Below the pieces are notes generated by a model, which saw only the letters and a program-made list of their open reading frames with translations, searched no databases and was not told where the DNA came from. A stretch of DNA of 64,000 bases from Lacisediminimonas profundi (GTDB lineage: Bacteria > Pseudomonadota > Gammaproteobacteria > Burkholderiales > Burkholderiaceae_D). The position numbers were made by a program, and so were the translations under genes. Of this stretch, positions 51,260 through 64,000 are shown in pieces. Each line of letters begins with the position of its first letter. Position 1 is the stretch's first letter. The DNA lies in contig NZ_VTTH01000004.1 in the NCBI RefSeq assembly GCF_008831265.1, forward strand, positions 390,623-454,622, read 5' to 3'.

Positions 51260-51688
51260 TGTCGATGGGCAGGCGCTGGTGGCGCTGGCGCTCTCACTGA
51301 TGCTGGAGTCACTGCTTCTCCTGAAAAGCGGAACATCCATCGTGGCCATGTGAAAGCTCAGCCAGCGGGGCAGCAGTTCCGTTGCTATCTGGCGCCCGAG
51401 GTGAAGGTCGCCATCCAGCACCTGCCCATGCGCACAATGCAGGCCATGCAGTACCTGCGCATGCTGTTCGCGGTGGCTCCTGGCTGCGACCGGGTCGGAA
51501 TCAGCCATTTTTTCCTCTTCTTCCCGGAACACCATTTCCAGATCGGCAAGCAGGTCGTTATAAGCCCTGCCGAAATCAGGATCCGGCGCACCGCTGGCTC
51601 GCCTGAGGGATTTCGCGATACCGAAGTGCAACTCATCCAACCAGCTCGCGCCAGTGGAAAAACCATTCGACCACATCTCTTGCAGCAT
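51254..51688 (-). CDS. hemerythrin-like protein
   Basis: A 144 aa protein of the bacteriohemerythrin family, which binds O2 at a di-iron site. WSNGFSTGASWLDELHFGIAKSL carries the first His. LLADLEMVFREEEEKMADSD holds the bridging Glu, HREQHAQVLHGLHCAHGQ two more His, and WLSFHMATMDVPL the last His and Asp. The C-terminal tail after about residue 120 is low complexity. The first H-x-x-D loop is slightly unusual, so iron binding is probable rather than certain. Confidence 0.75.
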   Translation of the reverse strand: MLQEMWSNGFSTGASWLDELHFGIAKSLRRASGAPDPDFGRAYNDLLADLEMVFREEEEKMADSDPVAARSHREQHAQVLHGLHCAHGQVLDGDLHLGRQIATELLPRWLSFHMATMDVPLFRRSSDSSISESASATSACPSTS

Positions 51689-51844
51689 CGCTCGATCTCC
51701 TCGCTGTTGACGGCTTGTATCTTAGGCATGGACTCCCGGCTGCCATTGATCGAGGTCAATGTCGTGATTGGCCGGAGATCCCCGTGCCGCGCCCCGTTAA
51801 AATGAACGGCGAACTTATCCCCAATTGAAAAGGAGTCGGCGGTC

Positions 51845-52621
51845 ATGCAATACGAAAATATCCTGGTGGAGACAAAGGATCGGGTGGGATTGATACGGCT
51901 GAATCGGCCGAAGGCGTTGAACGCACTGAATGACGCATTGATGGACGAATTGGGTCATGCGTTGAATCAATTCGATTCGGACGAGAACATTGGATGCATA
52001 GTCCTTACTGGCAGTGAGCGGGCATTTGCAGCCGGAGCGGACATCAGTGCGATGGCGGGCTACTCATTCATGGACGTATACAAAGGCGACTACATCACCC
52101 GCAATTGGGAAGGCCTGCGCAGCACCCGCAAGCCGGTGATCGCCGCGGTCGCCGGGTATGCATTCGGCGGAGGCTGCGAGGTGGCGATGATGTGCGATTT
52201 CATTATCGCCGCCGAGAATGCGAAGTTCAGCCAGCCGGAAATCAAGCTGGGAACAATGCCGGGCGCAGGCGGCACCCAGCGTCTGCCGCGGGCGGTATCC
52301 AAGGCGAAGGCCATGGACATGTGCCTGACGGCGCGCATCATGGACGCTGCCGAGGCTGAACGAGCCGGCCTGGTATCCCGCGTGGTGGCGGTCGAGCGCT
52401 TGCTGGACGAGGCGATGGAGGCAGCGCAGGTAATCGCTTCCATGTCGCTTCCGGTTGCCATGATGATCAAGGAGGCGATCAATCGCGCCTATGAAGCACC
52501 CCTTTCGGAGGGCGTGCTGTTCGAGCGCCGCTCGTTCCACTCCACGTTCGGCACCGAGGACCAGAAAGAGGGAATGAACGCTTTTTTACAGAAGCGCTTG
52601 CCAGCCTTCCGTAACCTTTGA
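51845..52621 (+). CDS. enoyl-CoA hydratase
   Basis: Crotonase-family enoyl-CoA hydratase of 258 aa. Key segments: [41 protein letters not shown] (the oxyanion hole), [81 protein letters not shown] (the two catalytic Glu are in [16 protein letters not shown] and nearby). Acts in beta-oxidation. Confidence 0.92.
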   Translation: MQYENILVETKDRVGLIRLNRPKALNALNDALMDELGHALNQFDSDENIGCIVLTGSERAFAAGADISAMAGYSFMDVYKGDYITRNWEGLRSTRKPVIAAVAGYAFGGGCEVAMMCDFIIAAENAKFSQPEIKLGTMPGAGGTQRLPRAVSKAKAMDMCLTARIMDAAEAERAGLVSRVVAVERLLDEAMEAAQVIASMSLPVAMMIKEAINRAYEAPLSEGVLFERRSFHSTFGTEDQKEGMNAFLQKRLPAFRNL

Positions 52622-52728
52622 TATAGTTCGCCTCCCGTCGCGAAACAGCGCTTCGAAAGCCGCGAAAAGCGGTTCGAAAAGGCTGAAGAAAGACGGGGGT
52701 GCAGGTAGTCAACGCAGCGATGTCTAGC

Positions 52729-52783
52729 GAAAAAAAAGCGAAACAAAAAGCTGGTTGATTTGAAGAAAATGCTTCATAATCTC
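52729..52783 (+). promoter_or_regulatory. promoter region of rRNA operon 1
   Basis: An A-rich stretch (52729-52750), like an UP element, then TTGATT (52755-52760) and CATAAT (52775-52780). The spacer is only 14 bp, or 17 bp if TAATCT (52778-52783) is the -10. The equivalent region of operon 2 has 17 bp between TTGACG and CATAAT. The first 150 bp after the hydratase gene carry no gene. Confidence 0.45.
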
Positions 52784-52860
52784 ATCTCTCTGCTGCTGAC
52801 GAACAAAACGATTCGACAGCGAGCTGCCTGGCCCGGAAGGGCTGGTTGCTAAGCGGAAAA

Positions 52861-52872
52861 GTTCTTTAAAAA
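52861..52872 (+). promoter_or_regulatory. boxA-like antitermination site in the rRNA leader (operon 1)
   Basis: GTTCTTTAAAAA in the 16S leader, like the boxA element that binds the NusB/NusE antitermination complex. A second one is in the tRNA-Ala/23S spacer at 54965-54977. Confidence 0.6.
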
Positions 52873-53059
52873 TTAACAACCGATAAGTGTGGGCGCTTGA
52901 TGGAAGTGCGCCGGATGCGCGAAAGCGGATCTGGAATACTTAAAACATGAAGTGCTCACAAAAAAGAAGTATAGGAAGGTTCGCAAGAACATTCCTGTCA
53001 GTATTTTGAGTGAGCGACGGTTCTTCGGAACCTGCCAGAAATGGCACAAAACAGAGATT

Positions 53060-54593
<1,534 letters not shown>

Positions 54594-54713
54594 GAGTAAG
54601 CGCGGAAGTTAAGCGTCCACACTTATCGGTGTGTTAATAAGAAGAAGAACAGTGAACGGTCGGCAGTCGGCAGGAATAGTCTGCCGGGGGTTTGATTGGG
54701 TACTGATCCGAAG

Positions 54714-54790
54714 GGGTCTGTAGCTCAGTTGGTTAGAGCACCGTGTTGATAACGCGGGGGTCGTTGGTTCGAGCCCAACCAGACCCACCA
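54714..54790 (+). tRNA. tRNA-Ile (anticodon GAT), operon 1
   Basis: 77 nt with CCA; acceptor GGGTCTG with CAGACCC; anticodon GAT in GTTGATAAC. Lies in the 16S-23S spacer. Confidence 0.97.
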
Positions 54791-54800
54791 TGAAGGTTTC

Positions 54801-54876
54801 GGGGGTTTAGCTCAGCTGGGAGAGCACCTGCTTTGCAAGCAGGGGGTCGTCGGTTCGATCCCGTCAACCTCCACCA
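54801..54876 (+). tRNA. tRNA-Ala (anticodon TGC), operon 1
   Basis: 76 nt with CCA; acceptor GGGGGTT with AACCTCC; anticodon TGC in CTTTGCAAG. Ten bp after tRNA-Ile. Confidence 0.97.
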
Positions 54877-54964
54877 AGACTTCAAACCTAAGTGAGACGG
54901 CCAGGTATCGCAAGATATTGGACGGCGCCATTTAGGTTTGATCGTTTGGATCAATAAGCTGTTT

Positions 54965-54977
54965 TGTTCTTTAACAA
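54965..54977 (+). promoter_or_regulatory. boxA antitermination site in the spacer (operon 1)
   Basis: TGTTCTTTAACAA in the spacer after tRNA-Ala, matching the boxA consensus closely. The rest of this spacer (54877-55172) holds processing stems and no gene. Confidence 0.7.
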
Positions 54978-55172
54978 TCTGGAAGAAGTAAAGAATTTAT
55001 CAGTTGGAGCTGATGCGTTTGTGATGAGCGCAGAGGTAACGACTGGTGGGTTGTGATTGTATCAATCATAAAGTATGTAAAGAGTTCTCAAAAAGACGAA
55101 TCTCTTTGGATACGGCAAACACGCGAACTCAACTTTTCTATAACGCTCTCGCAAGAGAGATCAACGTTATAG

Positions 55173-58048
<2,876 letters not shown>

Positions 58049-58193
58049 ATAACCTTGATAAGGTGTAGGCAAGTGAATAGCGTAATGCCAGTTTGAGCAT
58101 TCACGCCCGCCAAAATTTGTTGTAACTACTTCTTCCAGATTGGATTGCTTGTTCGAGCTAGCAGCAACAGCTCAACAAACAATCGACAAGTCA

Positions 58194-58309
58194 TGCCTGA
58201 TGACAATAGCAAGTCGGAACCACCCCTTCCCATCCCGAACAGGACCGTGAAACGACTTCGCGCCGATGATAGTGCTGCAACCAGTGTGAAAGTAGGTCAT
58301 CGTCAGGCT
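58194..58309 (+). rRNA. rrf: 5S ribosomal RNA (operon 1)
   Basis: About 116 nt, with ends GCCTGATGAC and GTCATCGTCAGGC pairing, and the conserved GGAACCACCCCTTCCCATCCCGAAC. It follows the 23S by about 145 bp. Confidence 0.93.
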
Positions 58310-58317
58310 TTTATTCG

Positions 58318-58348
58318 AAAACCCCCTGAGAGTCTCAGGGGGTTTTTT
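58318..58348 (+). terminator. rRNA operon 1 terminator
   Basis: Perfect inverted repeat AACCCCCTGAGA/TCTCAGGGGGTT followed by TTTTTT. The same terminator recurs at 63970, after operon 2. Confidence 0.9.
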
Positions 58349-58403
58349 ATTCTGTAGTAGTTGTGAGGCAACGAACGAACTCCCCGAAATGTTGAACAAG
58401 GGG

Positions 58404-58432
58404 TTGACGGTCAGAAGAAATTGCCCCATAAT
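58404..58432 (+). promoter_or_regulatory. promoter of rRNA operon 2
   Basis: TTGACG (58404-58409), 17-bp spacer, CATAAT (58427-58432), 56 bp after the terminator of operon 1. A well-formed sigma-70 promoter, so operon 2 need not depend on read-through. Confidence 0.65.
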
Positions 58433-58512
58433 CTCATCTCTCTGCTGCTGACGAACAAAACGATTCGACAGCGAGCTGCCTGGCCCGGAAGGGCTGGTTG
58501 CTAAGTGGAAAA

Positions 58513-58524
58513 GTTCTTTAAAAA
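58513..58524 (+). promoter_or_regulatory. boxA-like antitermination site in the rRNA leader (operon 2)
   Basis: Same sequence as 52861-52872, in the 16S leader of operon 2. Confidence 0.6.
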
Positions 58525-58711
58525 TTAACAACCGATAAGTGTGGGCGCTTGATGGAAGTGCGCCGGATGCGCGAAAGCGGATCTGGAATACTTAAAACAT
58601 GAAGTGCTCACAAAGAAGAAATATAGGAAGGTTCGCAAGAACATTCCTGTCAGTATTTTGAGTGAGCGACGGTTCTTCGGAACCTGCCAGAAATGGCACA
58701 AAACAGAGATT

Positions 58712-60245
<1,534 letters not shown>

Positions 60246-60365
60246 GAGTAAGCGCGGAAGTTAAGCGTCCACACTTATCGGTGTGTTAATAAGAAGAAGA
60301 ACAGTGAACGGTCGGCAGTCGGCAGGAATAGTCTGCCGGGGGTTTGATTGGGTACTGATCCGAAG

Positions 60366-60442
60366 GGGTCTGTAGCTCAGTTGGTTAGAGCACCGTGTTG
60401 ATAACGCGGGGGTCGTTGGTTCGAGCCCAACCAGACCCACCA
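60366..60442 (+). tRNA. tRNA-Ile (anticodon GAT), operon 2
   Basis: 77 nt, identical to 54714-54790. Confidence 0.97.
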
Positions 60443-60452
60443 TGAAGGTTTC

Positions 60453-60528
60453 GGGGGTTTAGCTCAGCTGGGAGAGCACCTGCTTTGCAAGCAGGGGGTC
60501 GTCGGTTCGATCCCGTCAACCTCCACCA
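60453..60528 (+). tRNA. tRNA-Ala (anticodon TGC), operon 2
   Basis: 76 nt, identical to 54801-54876. Confidence 0.97.
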
Positions 60529-60616
60529 AGACTTCAAACCTAAGTGAGACGGCCAGGTATCGCAAGATATTGGACGGCGCCATTTAGGTTTGATCGTTTG
60601 GATCAATAAGCTGTTT

Positions 60617-60629
60617 TGTTCTTTAACAA
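60617..60629 (+). promoter_or_regulatory. boxA antitermination site in the spacer (operon 2)
   Basis: TGTTCTTTAACAA, same as 54965-54977. Confidence 0.7.
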
Positions 60630-60824
60630 TCTGGAAGAAGTAAAGAATTTATCAGTTGGAGCTGATGCGTTTGTGATGAGCGCAGAGGTAACGACTGGTG
60701 GGTTGTGATTGTATCAATCATAAAGTATGTAAAGAGTTCTCAAAAAGACGAATCTCTTTGGATACGGCAAACACGCGAACTCAACTTTTCTATAACGCTC
60801 TCGCAAGAGAGATCAACGTTATAG

Positions 60825-63700
<2,876 letters not shown>

Positions 63701-63845
63701 ATAACCTTGATAAGGTGTAGGCAAGTGAATAGCGTAATGCCAGTTTGAGCATTCACGCCCGCCAAAATTTGTTGTAACTACTTCTTCCAGATTGGATTGC
63801 TTGTTCGAGCTAGCAGCAACAGCTCAACAAACAATCGACAAGTCA

Positions 63846-63961
63846 TGCCTGATGACAATAGCAAGTCGGAACCACCCCTTCCCATCCCGAACAGGACCGT
63901 GAAACGACTTCGCGCCGATGATAGTGCTGCAACCAGTGTGAAAGTAGGTCATCGTCAGGCT
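63846..63961 (+). rRNA. rrf: 5S ribosomal RNA (operon 2)
   Basis: Second 5S copy, at an offset of 5652 bp from 58194-58309. Confidence 0.93.
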
Positions 63962-63969
63962 TTTATTCG

Positions 63970-64000
63970 AAAACCCCCTGAGAGTCTCAGGGGGTTTTTT
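63970..64000 (+). terminator. rRNA operon 2 terminator (cut by window end)
   Basis: Same inverted repeat and T run as 58318-58348; the window ends in the T run. Confidence 0.85.

Overview
The window is chromosomal DNA from a betaproteobacterium of the Burkholderiales, most likely the Oxalobacteraceae (Noviherbaspirillum/Herminiimonas-like). This is inferred from the character of the 16S rRNA, the gene order rpe-gph-trpE-trpG-trpD-trpC with apaG and mltA alongside, and the high GC content of the protein-coding part. No database search was possible.

Positions 1-22900, almost all on the minus strand, hold two blocks of surface-glycan genes. The block at 51-12294 is a tightly overlapping operon for a pseudaminic-acid-like nonulosonate (pseC, pseH, pseG, pseI). 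It also holds an aldo/keto reductase, a two-domain cytidylyltransferase/aminotransferase fusion, a LIC12162-type transferase, a flippase, a methyltransferase and a GT4 glycosyltransferase. No pseB and no stand-alone pseF is present. The block at 17355-22882 looks like a module for a (possibly N-formylated) amino-sugar decoration: WbqC-like protein, GT2, formyltransferase, small drug-resistance-type membrane protein, two methyltransferases and a WecE-like aminotransferase. Between the blocks lie a tricarboxylate-receptor/FAH-hydrolase pair, an orphan CdiI-like immunity gene and a large membrane protein.

Positions 23605-39951 are an integrated element of about 16.3 kb inserted in the 3' end of tRNA-Phe(GAA). 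It is bounded by 51-bp identical att repeats and carries a second pair of 23-bp near-identical repeats just inside. Its left half is phage- or satellite-like (tyrosine integrase, repressor-like HTH, helicase, zinc-ribbon/Toprim primase, small phage proteins, one virion-type protein). No capsid, portal, terminase large subunit or tail genes are seen. Its right half is cargo: lipoproteins, a serine recombinase, a NYN-domain putative RNase behind a promoter/hairpin/terminator leader, small secreted proteins, a degenerate receiver-like protein and a broken second integrase.

Positions 40000-52621 are housekeeping: a UbiH-family hydroxylase, DsbC-like isomerase and M61 peptidase on the plus strand; the minus-strand rpe-gph-trpEGDC run, with a tryptophan-rich leader peptide and terminator ahead of trpE; then apaG, mltA, a hemerythrin-like protein and enoyl-CoA hydratase.

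Positions 52700-64000 contain two complete rRNA operons (16S, tRNA-Ile, tRNA-Ala, 23S, 5S, terminator) in direct tandem with a period of 5652 bp. The copies look essentially identical, and the window ends inside the second terminator.
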